Shown piece after piece: positions 45,384 to 54,876 of a stretch of DNA of 64,000 bases. Numbering within the stretch: position 1 is the stretch's first letter; the number at the start of each line of letters is the position of its first letter. The notes beneath the pieces were generated by a model. That model made no database searches. It was not told where the DNA came from and saw only the letters and a program-made list of their open reading frames with translations. The position numbers were made by a program, and so were the translations under genes. Source of the DNA: Desulfarculales bacterium UBA702 (GTDB taxonomy: Bacteria > Desulfobacterota > Syntrophobacteria > Syntrophobacterales > Syntrophobacteraceae); NCBI GenBank assembly GCA_002298165.1, contig DBMI01000088.1, positions 32,743 to 96,742 of the forward strand. The letters are read 5' to 3'.

Positions 45384-46595
45384 ATGAAGACAGCATCTTG
45401 CATAGCTTCTTCAATCTGTATTATACTGATGCTAATACCATATGCTAACGCCTCCAATGTTTGTGATGAGATACTAAAATATGGAATTTTTGATACTTAC
45501 AATGTGCTAGACGAATCCTCTCAGTATGATTTAGTTAAATCTACTCAATGCAATGTTAAAACTGATTATAGCACCGTAGGGATAGATCTTAACCTGGGTG
45601 ATCCATTTAAAATGGATGGGAAAAGCGAACGCCAAAATAAGGATGAATTTTGTTCTAGCAGTCTTTCTACTTACTCAAAAAATCAAACACTCAGAAAAAT
45701 CGTAAAAAAAGCAAGTCCAGTTATAGCTTCTGCCTGGAGCCAGTGCGTTAATGGTATTTATGGGACAACGCACAGAATAGTTCCTTCTGCCGACCCAAGT
45801 ATCTTTACCTATGAAATTGAGTTCAAACCAATAAGCGGAGGTGATACGACCACAAAAGTACAAGATTGGTCCATGACAAATACAAAAGGTTGCCATGAAA
45901 AAATCAGTAGCGGGCAGGTAATCGATAGTGGTGTTGTGAGGCTTCAGTGTACTCGAATTGATATAAGAAAGCCTGTCATAGCGACCCTTAATGTGACTGT
46001 GGGCCGTGATCATTTAAGAACAATAGAGCTATTGCCCTACCGTGAGCCATTGCCAGAGATACATAGTTTTAGTGAGTCGGATTTTGAAAGAAGACCCAAT
46101 GCATGGGATGACGCGAATGCCGGATGCGATCCTGCTGGCGGACCAAGGCCAGTGCAAGTACCAATAAGACAGACGGATGGATTGTGGAACCTTGCCCTAT
46201 TGAAAACCACGACGGTTTCGTCTAGTTCTACTTTGCGTGGATACCCGACTAGGCATACTACTGATAGGGCAGCGGATGGGTGGTATAACAATTGCCGAAG
46301 CTGGATACCTGCAAATATATCGGGCGGTACTATTAAACTTGATTTTGGTCGTTCAGTCCGAATCGAATATTTCAAAATAGGCAGTGAACACATACCGTCT
46401 TACGAGGACAGGTTTATTACCTCATGGACGATTAGAGCAGATGGCAAGCAAATAGCTCATGAGAGTGATGTAAAGATTACTGGGACTGAGCGAATCAATT
46501 TGCCCGCTCCTGTGGTAGCAAGCACAATTGAATTAGATATTTCTGGGCCTCATCCTCGGTTAGATGAAATCGAAGTTTACGGTGACCACCCGTAG
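45384..46595 (+). CDS. Secreted protein with C-terminal discoidin (F5/8 C)-like domain
   Basis: Predicted 403-residue exported protein with a signal peptide (MKTASCIASSICIILMLIPY, cut near ANA). The central part (about 25-240) has seven cysteines and is unrecognised. From about 265 the sequence fits a galactose-binding/discoidin fold: NLALLKTTTVSSSS, TDRAADGWYNN, IKLDFGRSVRIEYFKIG, then LDEIEVYG. It could bind glycans. AGGAGGG precedes the ATG. The gene is AT-richer than its surroundings, suggesting acquisition. Confidence 0.7.
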   Translation: MKTASCIASSICIILMLIPYANASNVCDEILKYGIFDTYNVLDESSQYDLVKSTQCNVKTDYSTVGIDLNLGDPFKMDGKSERQNKDEFCSSSLSTYSKNQTLRKIVKKASPVIASAWSQCVNGIYGTTHRIVPSADPSIFTYEIEFKPISGGDTTTKVQDWSMTNTKGCHEKISSGQVIDSGVVRLQCTRIDIRKPVIATLNVTVGRDHLRTIELLPYREPLPEIHSFSESDFERRPNAWDDANAGCDPAGGPRPVQVPIRQTDGLWNLALLKTTTVSSSSTLRGYPTRHTTDRAADGWYNNCRSWIPANISGGTIKLDFGRSVRIEYFKIGSEHIPSYEDRFITSWTIRADGKQIAHESDVKITGTERINLPAPVVASTIELDISGPHPRLDEIEVYGDHP

Positions 46596-47031
46596 CGCGT
46601 AAATTGGAAAACAGCTTTCGAAATTGGACAGTTTGGCAGGCAACCTTAATATGATCAGCACACGACAAAAAACATGTAGGCCTACAAGAAAGTTGCTTGC
46701 TACTCATATCAATGTCAAATAGAAGGAAAAAGGTGAAAGCCTTGTCACAGAGTGCAAGAAGGGGTTATCCGCGGGTGGCACCGACAACTCTTTGGCGGTG
46801 TGCGGAGCACAAGAGTTTTCGCCATAATCATGTTCCTCTTGCATTCGGCACTGGCATAAAAATCCCGTTTGCCAGTGTCACCCGTGAGAGGGCAGGAAAA
46901 GAGTTCGACTAATATTGAATATATTTTTTGTATGCTGTCCATGGTCCTCTGGGAAGGTTAACTAGGATGTCAAGGACATACCAATAAAATCAGTGAGCAC
47001 CAGTATCCGAAGTATTAAAGGACAAATAGAC
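46596..47031. other. Intergenic region, no convincing gene
   Basis: 436 bp between the discoidin-like and HEPN-like genes. A 71-codon plus-strand frame (46697-46912) is arginine- and serine-rich without a ribosome site and is not called. Confidence 0.4.
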
Positions 47032-47556
47032 ATGTCATTTGAGTATTCTGCGGAAAACCATGATTGGGATCTGACTCTAACAGCATCTCGGAATCTCTTG
47101 ATGTTTGGTCAAGCAGTTATAGGCATGTCTGAAAATAAAAGAAAAAAAGAACAAGAACTCTCTCTTTTAACTGGATCTATGCTCCTAGCTTTTTGCTCCA
47201 TTGAAAGTTTCATAACTTCTATTGCATTTTCAATGTCCCACAATGAAAAGTATAAAGATTTTAATTATGCGGAATATAAGGAATTGCAACGGTTCTGGGA
47301 CAAACTTGAAAAAGTATGCTCGACTTTAGGATTCCAAATTGACAAATCTCAGGGCATGTTCCAAATGATTAGAAACATGCAACTATGGCGGAATGCATTA
47401 TGCCATGCCTCACCATACGAGATCGAAAAAAAGATAATCATAGACACTCCAAATGAACCACATAGGATTCACAAGCCCTTTTATAACAAGGAGTATGTAA
47501 AATTGGTTACATTGATACAGCCAAAAATTTTTATTCTACCACTTTGGATTTCATAA
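47032..47556 (+). CDS. HEPN-like hypothetical protein
   Basis: Predicted 174-residue helical protein. The segment MQLWRNALCHASP contains an R-x4-H motif (RNALCH) within a predicted helix preceded by a hydrophobic helix pair (MLLAFCSIESFITSIAFSM), as in HEPN RNase domains. HEPN proteins are often RNases or toxins; here there is no visible nucleotidyltransferase partner. ATG 47032 has AAAGGA upstream; a GTG at 46993 is an alternative. The gene is AT-rich. Confidence 0.45.
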   Translation: MSFEYSAENHDWDLTLTASRNLLMFGQAVIGMSENKRKKEQELSLLTGSMLLAFCSIESFITSIAFSMSHNEKYKDFNYAEYKELQRFWDKLEKVCSTLGFQIDKSQGMFQMIRNMQLWRNALCHASPYEIEKKIIIDTPNEPHRIHKPFYNKEYVKLVTLIQPKIFILPLWIS

Positions 47557-48054
47557 ACATGATAAAAACAAAATCTGGTCTTGAGCCAACGGCTCATTGC
47601 AGCTACACAAATATTGGATAACCCTCTTAACACTTTTTTGTCCTGATGGTACGCAAGTGGACCGATAGTCGAAACTCTGCCGGTAAGATATCGAAAAAGC
47701 GACTGAATATTCAGTCCAACCCGCATTATTCATGAGTTCTTGAGCCGATGCACAGAAATCCAAGTATCCACGATTGTTAGCTGGAATTTCGCCTCAGGTT
47801 CAATCGACAGTGTGTTTTCAGCCCGAAACCATCTCAACCCGAGAGCACCGCATTCTTATTGGGATTATGGATGCGGACTGCAATTCATGAATGCAGGTTA
47901 ACAGAGTAGATTTTTCCAATTGAAAGGAGGAGGCATATCAACGAGTGCTACTGATTTCTCCAGCAGCTTGAAATGATAGTGGCAGGGCCATTTACTCAGA
48001 GAGTATGACCCTGCCAGAAAAGCCTTTTAACTTAATTTTCTATCGTGTATCGGT
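47557..48054. other. Intergenic region between convergent genes
   Basis: No gene seen. An inverted pair GGCAGGG/CCCTGCC with a 21-base spacer lies near 47981-48015 just beyond the chemoreceptor stop. It lacks a U tract on the minus strand and is at best a weak terminator. Confidence 0.4.
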
Positions 48055-49878
48055 TCAATTCAATGCCCACTGATCGTCTTCGGCGGCTTCCTTCTTGTTG
48101 AAAGGAATAAGCGCTTTTGCTGAACTTAGCGAGATCTTCCTTTCAGGTGCGGATGAGCTAACAGAGTTTCCGTCGATCAGGGCTTTCAGATCTCCGGTGA
48201 AAGTGGATAGCTGCTGTGCCTGTGAATTAAGCTCCTCGGAAGCTGAAGCGGATTCTTCGGCATTTGCGGCATTTCGCTGGACCACCTTGTCCATTTCGCT
48301 CACGGCTTTGGCAATCTGGGAAATGCCCTCTGCCTGTTCCCGAGACGCCGCGGAAATTTCGCTGACCAATTCACCAGATTTTCCAACACTTCCCGCAACT
48401 TCTCGGAATTCGCCAGTGGTCTTTTCCACAACCTGGGAGCCTTCCGAAACCCTCTTCACGGTACCTTCGATCAAAGAGGCGGTATTTTTCGCCGCTTCGG
48501 CCGCTCTCATCGCGAGATTTCTCACCTCGTCGGCAACCACCGCAAAACCGGCCCCGGCTTCTCCCGCACGGGCCGCTTCCACCGCTGCATTCAAGGCAAG
48601 CAGGTTCGTCTGGAATGCAATCTCATCAATTGTCTTGATAATCTTCGAAGTCTCCTCGCTTGCCTTCGATATTTGCTCCATTGAGGCTGTCAACTGTTCC
48701 ATCGACAGAGAAGCGCGGGAAACCGTCTCGTTTGTCCCGGACATCAGCAAATTAGCCTGGCCGGCACTTTCAGCATTCTGCTTGGTCATCGACGCCATTT
48801 CTTCAAGCGATGACGAAATCTCTTCAAGCGCTGATGCCTGCTCCGATGAACCTTCGGCCAGTTGCTGGCTTGCCGACGAGACCTGGGTCGAAGCCGATGA
48901 AACCTGTTCCGCACATTCAGTAAGGCCTGTAGCTACTTGAACCACGGGCCTCGATATGCTGCGGGTAACGAAGAAGACGAGCAGGATGGACATCAAAAGA
49001 GCGCCCGCGGTTATAAGCATGGCAAAGGTGGTCTCGGATCGAACCTGGCTGTGGACCATTTCTGCCTTATAATCCTCGGATTTTGTCGCCCAATCGGTGA
49101 TCTCCGCAATGATTGGTTCGATCTTATGGGTCGCGTTGCGCATGGTTTCGGTATCGGCTGCAATTTTCTGGTCTTTGGCCACCAGTGCTTCGAAGCTCGA
49201 TTTGTACTCATTAAGCTGCTTCTCGATCCCCGATAAAACTGTCGTATTGGAGACAATTTTTTGCAGGGCGCCCTTCAGCTTGTCAACCGCCTGCCCGGTC
49301 GCCTTTACATACTTCTGTTCGCCTCTCAGCAGATAGTCTTTTTCGTTTTTCCGGATCTCGAGCAGGAGCGCGTCTGCCTCACTTGATGCAAGTTCCTCCA
49401 GGGATTTATCAATACCCTGAACGATCTCCCTGAATTTGCCCTGCAAACCTGAATCCTGGTTAAGGCCTTTTTCCTCGGAGGAGAGCACTACCTGGTTGAA
49501 GGCCTTTTCGTACTCCTGAGCGTTTGCAAGGATAACCTCTGCTTTGGATGCAGCATCCTTATTGCCGGACTGTTGAGCAATGTCTACGAGTTGACGGGCA
49601 AGGCTCTTCAAGGAATCAGCATTCTTGGCAAACGTTGTGAGATATTTTTTGTCATGCCTCATCAGGAAATCTTTCTCGTCACGCCGGCATTGCAGCATAG
49701 CGATGTCGATCTCCCGGGCCAGATCGGCGATAGCCAGTTCCTCTTTCATTAATTTCTGGAAAGCATTATTGGACGAGGTTGTTGCATCATGGTAAAGCCA
49801 AATTGCGATCAGAAATGGAACTAACACAACTGCAAATCCGGTAATCATTTTGGTGCTGAGCTTAAGGTGGGCAAACAT
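48055..49878 (-). CDS. Methyl-accepting chemotaxis protein (HBM-type sensor)
   Basis: Predicted 607-residue chemoreceptor. Membrane helices at about 10-28 and 285-307 flank a long all-helical periplasmic sensor (about 30-280) with two similar REDEKDFLMRHDKKYL / RKNEKDYLLRGEQKYV elements, typical of helical bimodular (HBM) sensors. HAMP follows, then the signalling domain with hairpin tip EIAFQTNLLALNAAVEAARAGE. It lacks a terminal NWETF-like pentapeptide. No che genes are nearby. Confidence 0.93.
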   Translation of the reverse strand: MFAHLKLSTKMITGFAVVLVPFLIAIWLYHDATTSSNNAFQKLMKEELAIADLAREIDIAMLQCRRDEKDFLMRHDKKYLTTFAKNADSLKSLARQLVDIAQQSGNKDAASKAEVILANAQEYEKAFNQVVLSSEEKGLNQDSGLQGKFREIVQGIDKSLEELASSEADALLLEIRKNEKDYLLRGEQKYVKATGQAVDKLKGALQKIVSNTTVLSGIEKQLNEYKSSFEALVAKDQKIAADTETMRNATHKIEPIIAEITDWATKSEDYKAEMVHSQVRSETTFAMLITAGALLMSILLVFFVTRSISRPVVQVATGLTECAEQVSSASTQVSSASQQLAEGSSEQASALEEISSSLEEMASMTKQNAESAGQANLLMSGTNETVSRASLSMEQLTASMEQISKASEETSKIIKTIDEIAFQTNLLALNAAVEAARAGEAGAGFAVVADEVRNLAMRAAEAAKNTASLIEGTVKRVSEGSQVVEKTTGEFREVAGSVGKSGELVSEISAASREQAEGISQIAKAVSEMDKVVQRNAANAEESASASEELNSQAQQLSTFTGDLKALIDGNSVSSSAPERKISLSSAKALIPFNKKEAAEDDQWALN

Positions 49879-50525
49879 CGGTTGCTCCCTCTAAAATGGA
49901 AGTGCATTACAGTACAGCTCGAACATTTATCCAACAGGGATCTTCCTACACTGGGGGGCACATTGTGGAAATCGGCTTTGAGCCGATAGGACTTAAGAAG
50001 AATTTCTCTTTAGTAATTCCTATCCATGCCACTGATTTCAAAGGAGAAAGTGGATTTTTGGGTATCCAATACCGCTTAGTATAGCTAATATTTTTGTCCT
50101 TCTTCACTATGGATCAGATCCGAACTGGAGATATTTCGGCAAGTGCTTATAAGTAGAATTTGTTGGAACTCCGCGCACTTAGAGTGACACATTGCTCGGG
50201 AGCCACACACATATTTTTATATCTAATTGCCGGCCATCGAGGCGCCATGAACGCGGGCGGCCTAGGTCGCGCCTGGACGGGATTGGCGGGTGTGCTGAAC
50301 GCAAGAGAGCTGCGATATAGCAGTACCTGCGATTTCAAGCGGATACCGCTTTGCCCGACGGGCTTTGACTCTTTTGCACTCATTATTTCCCGATTTCAGG
50401 AGCCTCCGCGAGGACTCTTATATCCGGTCTCGAGGCGCAAAAAGGACTAAACTCTACGTTTGGGAATTTTACTTTTCGAGAACGGCGGTCTTGCCTAACC
50501 GGAAATGCAATGGAGGATCAAGCGC
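49879..50525. other. Intergenic region, no gene seen
   Basis: About 650 bp upstream of the divergent chemoreceptor and flavin-binding protein genes. Short frames have no ribosome sites. The promoters of both flanking genes must lie here but were not identified. Confidence 0.4.
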
Positions 50526-51038
50526 ATGAAAACCGAACCGCGGCGAAAAGACAGAGCCATGAAGAGTACAGAGCAGATGGAAATTCTGTTGGAACGCATG
50601 CCGGTGGGCCGATTGGCTGTTACAACAGGGGATGGACCTTACTTAGTAGCCGTGAATTATTTATACCGCTACGGCAGCATCTATTTCCACAGCGGCAAAG
50701 AGGGCCGGAAAATTGATGCGCTCCGGGACGATCCCCGTGTATGTTTTCTGGTAGATGATGTGGGGCCACGAGTTCTTTGGGATCAGGGCTGCGGGATCAG
50801 CCAGATTTACGAAAGCGTTATTTGTTTTGGAAAAGCTGAGTTCGTGGAGGAGGCAACTGAAATGAGGCGAATCCTGGAAAAGATAGTACATAAGTTCGTG
50901 CAGGGAACGCATCCGCTCCCCTCCATGACTGATACCAGCATTGAGAAGACCGCCGTCATCAAGATTGTTATCGAATCAATGAGCGGCAAAGCTAATGCGC
51001 TCTCTTCTTCTCACACGATCATTCCCGATTTTGCATAA
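50526..51038 (+). CDS. Pyridoxamine 5'-phosphate oxidase-like flavin-binding protein
   Basis: Predicted 170-residue split-barrel protein. The pattern RMPVGRLAVTTGDGPYLVAVNYLY, YFHSGKEGRKIDALRDDPRVCFLVDD and the later FGKAEFVEEATEMRRILEKI is that of the NimA/FMN-binding PNPOx-like family. It probably binds FMN or heme and acts as a small reductase; the substrate is unknown. ATG 50526 has GGAGG 9 bp upstream. Confidence 0.85.
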   Translation: MKTEPRRKDRAMKSTEQMEILLERMPVGRLAVTTGDGPYLVAVNYLYRYGSIYFHSGKEGRKIDALRDDPRVCFLVDDVGPRVLWDQGCGISQIYESVICFGKAEFVEEATEMRRILEKIVHKFVQGTHPLPSMTDTSIEKTAVIKIVIESMSGKANALSSSHTIIPDFA

Positions 51039-51124
51039 AAGCACTTCAGGCATTTTCAACAGGTAGGAAATAAAGACGACCTAATAATACGACTTTGCGC
51101 TCAGGTTGCGCCTAAAAACCGATT

Positions 51125-51155
51125 GGTTTCGTCCCGCGCCGTGCGGGACGGAACC
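51125..51155. repeat. Strong hairpin, isolated
   Basis: GGTTTCGTCCCGC and GCGGGACGGAACC pair over 13 bp with one mismatch and a 5-base loop. It lies between the PNPOx-like gene and the kpsS stop. It has no U tract and may be a REP-type element. Only one copy was noticed in the window. Confidence 0.4.
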
Positions 51156-51303
51156 CATCACTCCAATCCTGAACGCGAACTGGTATAAGACGTCATTTCG
51201 GCTTTGGGTGCAACATTCGGGTAGGCATTTCACGGAAGAGCCGGTTTTTTCCGGGCAGTCTCGCTGGATGACAATAGAGCAGGCAGGAAACGGTCAGGCA
51301 CAT

Positions 51304-52539
51304 CTATCGGTGGAGCAGTTCCAGTCCGCCGGAGCTTGAGTTACCGTTCACCAGGCGATTGCAGACGGCGGGGAGTGCCGACTGGATGCCTTTTTTCGTG
51401 TAGAAACTTCCGTTTATCTGCGTCTTCTGAATGAGAACTTTGCGAAAAGCATCGAAGAGTTCGCGGTCGGGCGGGGCCGGATTCGACCAGAAGTTACTCA
51501 GGCCATGGCTGTTTACAATTCCGGGTATGGAGTAAATGGCCTTGCCGATCGCGATTGTCGGCCGACCCATGTAGAGCGAGAGCATTCCGACGGTTGAATT
51601 CACGACTATGATCCCTTCGGCTGACCTGAGATAGGCCGCCAAATCTCCACCTTCGGTGAAATATACCCTTGCCGCTATGCCCAGCTTGTCGGCAATTTTT
51701 CGAGTAAATTGCTTGATGTTACCGATTCCGGGGTCCAGTGGATGATTTTTTATCAGCAGCTCCACTCCCTCTTCCGCATTTTCCGAAAATGAGGTGAGGA
51801 CTTTGACGATGGCGCTTTTCATGCTCCCAAAAGAGGAATGGTGATGTATCTGGGAATCGCTTCCCAGTTGCAGGCAGAACATGAAAAATCGTCGCCCGCC
51901 GGTGAGGAACCACTCCTGGAACTGCCGGCTCAGGAGGGAAACTCTCCTGGAGCGGAGCAGCTTGAGTACCCAGCTTTGGGTCTCTTTCCATTCATCATAT
52001 GGACGATGGCTCCTAAAATTGGCAAAGAGCGGCTGAGCGGCAAACTTGGCGGCGTAGTAGACGGCAACATAATACATCATGGCCTGCATCGAATTACCGG
52101 CCGGTTTGAAGGAATTTTTCTCCGGGAGCCATCTGGCCTGCTCGATGAACCATCCGGGGGCAGTGGGAAGAGTCGATTTCCCGTTAACACCGTCCTTCTC
52201 CAAAGTAATGAAGTCGGGACGTATGTACCCTTCCTCGAAGATGTGACGTCGCATTCTCGCCTTGCGGGCCACCTGAATTCCGGATTCGAGTACCGGCCTG
52301 CAATCTCCAAAAGAGACCAAGTCGGTCGGGCCGTTTTCACAAATGAATTTTGCCAGGAAATCCGGCCATTCATCGGCCTTTCCCATGAATGATACAGTCT
52401 CGGGTCCGTTCCAGTCGAAGAGGTCCCCGCCATTGAAGTTTATGCGATGGACGCAGTGTCCCGCATCCATCAGGCGTCGGCCCAGGAGCCGGAAAAACGG
52501 TCCGTGCGGACCCTGGAGGAAGAGGAAAGATTTGTTCAT
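51304..52539 (-). CDS. kpsS: Capsule export/Kdo-linker protein KpsS
   Basis: Predicted 411-residue KpsS/LipB-type glycosyltransferase. The family start (KSFLFLQGPHGPFFRLLGRRLMDAG) and the middle segment (FGDCRPVLESG, then HIFEEGYIRPDFITLE) are clear. It would add the first Kdo residue of the poly-Kdo linker on the lipid anchor with KpsC. Its start overlaps the kpsC stop by 4 bp. It is the last gene of the capsule operon. Confidence 0.88.
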   Translation of the reverse strand: MNKSFLFLQGPHGPFFRLLGRRLMDAGHCVHRINFNGGDLFDWNGPETVSFMGKADEWPDFLAKFICENGPTDLVSFGDCRPVLESGIQVARKARMRRHIFEEGYIRPDFITLEKDGVNGKSTLPTAPGWFIEQARWLPEKNSFKPAGNSMQAMMYYVAVYYAAKFAAQPLFANFRSHRPYDEWKETQSWVLKLLRSRRVSLLSRQFQEWFLTGGRRFFMFCLQLGSDSQIHHHSSFGSMKSAIVKVLTSFSENAEEGVELLIKNHPLDPGIGNIKQFTRKIADKLGIAARVYFTEGGDLAAYLRSAEGIIVVNSTVGMLSLYMGRPTIAIGKAIYSIPGIVNSHGLSNFWSNPAPPDRELFDAFRKVLIQKTQINGSFYTKKGIQSALPAVCNRLVNGNSSSGGLELLHR

Positions 52540-53669
52540 TGCCTTTTAGATCTCATAAGCAGATAAGGATTGATCACACTCAGCAGAAAGCGCATCGGCC
52601 TGCGAAGAGGGGAACGGCTCCCATGCTGCCGGGAGCTTTGGGCCGACAGGTGATTCAGAATGGCCTCGGGACCGCAGAAAACACCACTGTGCCAGTCATA
52701 ATAGCTCGGGTAAACAATAAGCGCCGCCGCGACCAGTTCATCAATGCTCACCCTCCTGGTCCTTCGAGGAAACTTCATCCTGTCGGTGGTCAATCCCCAT
52801 CCGGCATAAAATGGTCCGCCGTAGGTATGGACCTCCTTACCTCGAAGAAGGGCTTCAAAACCGGTCAACGAACTCATGGTGTGAATTTCATCCACGAAGG
52901 GAATCAGGCTCCCCACCGAAATATTTCCGACAATTTCGTCGCAGAATTTCAGCGCCTGATCCTCGGATATCCCGCCGGGACGATTCCCGGCAAGGATATC
53001 AGGATGGGGCTTGTAGAGGATAAAGGCATCGGGCCTGTTGGCCCGAACCGCTTCCAGGAGCGCGATATTGGTACTTATCTCAGGGGACCCCCTGAGCACG
53101 GAAGCGTCATTTTCAACCTGGCCGGGGACAAGCACGATCCTTCTATCCGGTGGAAACACAAGGTCTTTGACCCCGGTGCCAAGATTATATTTGGTGAGGC
53201 CCCTGCGAATTATCTCGTCTTCTAACCGGCGGGCACGGGCAAGAAGTCCATCGTCGAAGCCGCCCTTTTCCAGAATGCACTCCAGCTCGCTCGGCGCGGA
53301 GGGATCGAAGTAAATTCCTTTTTTGTCCAGAACAAGGGAGTATGGGAGATGAAAGTCGGATCCGAGACCTGCCGAGCGCAAGAACCCATCCTCGATGCGG
53401 ACGACTCCTACCCCTTCTGCTTTCGCCAGGTCGGCAAGCCCTTTTGCTTCACCCGATGCCCATACAATTATGCGGCCGTTCCTTGCTGCTGCATATCTTA
53501 CGGCACGCTCGGGATTTTCAAAAAACCTCATCTGCGTGGAAACAGAGGAGATAAAGGGCCTCACGTGCGGCCGCTTCCATGCCGGAAACCCGACACAAAC
53601 GCCGGGACCGGCTTGGGCCCGGTTTGGCTCCGCTCCAGGGGCGGTTATATCGAAGCTCTTCGGGTTCAT
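52536..53669 (-). CDS. kpsC: KpsC-type Kdo transferase, single module
   Basis: Predicted 377-residue protein with one KpsC/LipA module: EDGFLRSAGLGSD, YFDPSAPSELE, VPGQVENDASVLRGSP, YKPHPDIL and TGFEALLRGKEVHTYGG. Classical KpsC has two such modules (about 670 aa), so this is either a half-length homologue or a protein with one activity of the pair. It overlaps both neighbours by 4 bp. Confidence 0.88.
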   Translation of the reverse strand: MNPKSFDITAPGAEPNRAQAGPGVCVGFPAWKRPHVRPFISSVSTQMRFFENPERAVRYAAARNGRIIVWASGEAKGLADLAKAEGVGVVRIEDGFLRSAGLGSDFHLPYSLVLDKKGIYFDPSAPSELECILEKGGFDDGLLARARRLEDEIIRRGLTKYNLGTGVKDLVFPPDRRIVLVPGQVENDASVLRGSPEISTNIALLEAVRANRPDAFILYKPHPDILAGNRPGGISEDQALKFCDEIVGNISVGSLIPFVDEIHTMSSLTGFEALLRGKEVHTYGGPFYAGWGLTTDRMKFPRRTRRVSIDELVAAALIVYPSYYDWHSGVFCGPEAILNHLSAQSSRQHGSRSPLRRPMRFLLSVINPYLLMRSKRQ

Positions 53670-54859
53670 CCCAGTTGCCCCAATAGATCTTCCACCCTGT
53701 CAAAATGCAATCGCCAATCGGGAGGTGTAAATCCGGCCATTCTTTTAATCTGCGCGGCCCTTCGCGGGCTGCCGGGCTGGGTGTAGTCCCGTATCGCGTC
53801 GAGCCATCCCGTTCCGTCGAGCGGGTCGAGGTAGTCGGGAACAACTCCTGCGATCTCCCTGAAAACCGGCAGAGAACTTGCGATAACTGGAAGACCGACC
53901 GACAGTGCTTCGATAAGCGGCAGCCCGTAGCCCTCGGCAAAAGAGGGAAAGACGAGTGCCCGGGCATGGCGCAGGTAGCAGGAAAGTTCACTATCCGAGC
54001 ATTTGGGCAGCTCGGTAACGAAATCCTTTAAAGACGTGCACCGTTCGAGCATATACGATACATTCTCGCAGTCCCACCCGCGCCGGCCTATCAAGACAAG
54101 CTTCGGAGCGGCCCTGCCGCCTGTCTCGACCAGGCGCCGCCACACCTGGAGCACCATCATGTGATTTTTTCGCGGCTCTATAGTGCCGAGCATCACGAAG
54201 TAAGGCCCGGCAACCGGAGAGGGCGCGGAGCTTCCGGGTAGATCCGCTCCCCCGATCGGTGCGGCCACGGCCGGCGGCATCGCCAATCCGGAGGCATCCG
54301 CGAATTCGGCAAGCTCCCTCAGGGTTTCCTTCGAATTGGCAACTATTCCAGCCGCGCTCTTCAACGCCATCTTCATCCTGGCGGCATGGCGCAGGTGCTC
54401 GCCTGAGCGGCAGTACTCCGGGTGGGTGATCGGGATCAGGTCGTGCACCATGAATATGGGCCGTGTACGGCTTCCGGCAAGCCACTGGGCGTATGAGCGG
54501 CTTTCAAGGCCACTGTGCCCCATGTTGAACAGGAAACAATCCCGCTCGCCGTTCCTTAGCTGCCGGGGCAGAAGAGAGGTGGACAGCCTGCCGGCAACTC
54601 TAAAAAAGTCCCCCGCCGGATCCAGGAGCAACTCGAAAATATCCCTGGAGGCGCGCTGCGAAAGCACGCCGCCTATCCCGCCCTTGTGCAGGAAGACCCG
54701 CGCGCACGATTCGTATCGCCGGATATAGGCGAGACAAACCCGATCGACCCCGGTTGGCAGGCGACCTTTAATGAATCGGCTAAGAAGGCGTGTAGTATCG
54801 ATAAGAATTCCACCCATTCGCAAAGCCTGTTCATGTAGGGTTGGGCACAGGTTCATCAT
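53666..54859 (-). CDS. GT4-family glycosyltransferase
   Basis: Predicted 397-residue GT-B enzyme. The C-terminal half has the typical GTIEPRKNHMMVLQVWRRL, LVLIGRRGWDCENV, and the nucleotide-sugar site FPSFAEGYGLPLIEALSVGLPVIAS. It transfers a sugar (mannose-type by family) during capsule repeat synthesis; the actual donor is unknown. ATG 54859 has AAGGAG 10 bp upstream overlapping the preceding stop. Confidence 0.88.
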   Translation of the reverse strand: MMNLCPTLHEQALRMGGILIDTTRLLSRFIKGRLPTGVDRVCLAYIRRYESCARVFLHKGGIGGVLSQRASRDIFELLLDPAGDFFRVAGRLSTSLLPRQLRNGERDCFLFNMGHSGLESRSYAQWLAGSRTRPIFMVHDLIPITHPEYCRSGEHLRHAARMKMALKSAAGIVANSKETLRELAEFADASGLAMPPAVAAPIGGADLPGSSAPSPVAGPYFVMLGTIEPRKNHMMVLQVWRRLVETGGRAAPKLVLIGRRGWDCENVSYMLERCTSLKDFVTELPKCSDSELSCYLRHARALVFPSFAEGYGLPLIEALSVGLPVIASSLPVFREIAGVVPDYLDPLDGTGWLDAIRDYTQPGSPRRAAQIKRMAGFTPPDWRLHFDRVEDLLGQLG

Positions 54860-54876
54860 GCCAACCGTTCAGCTCC

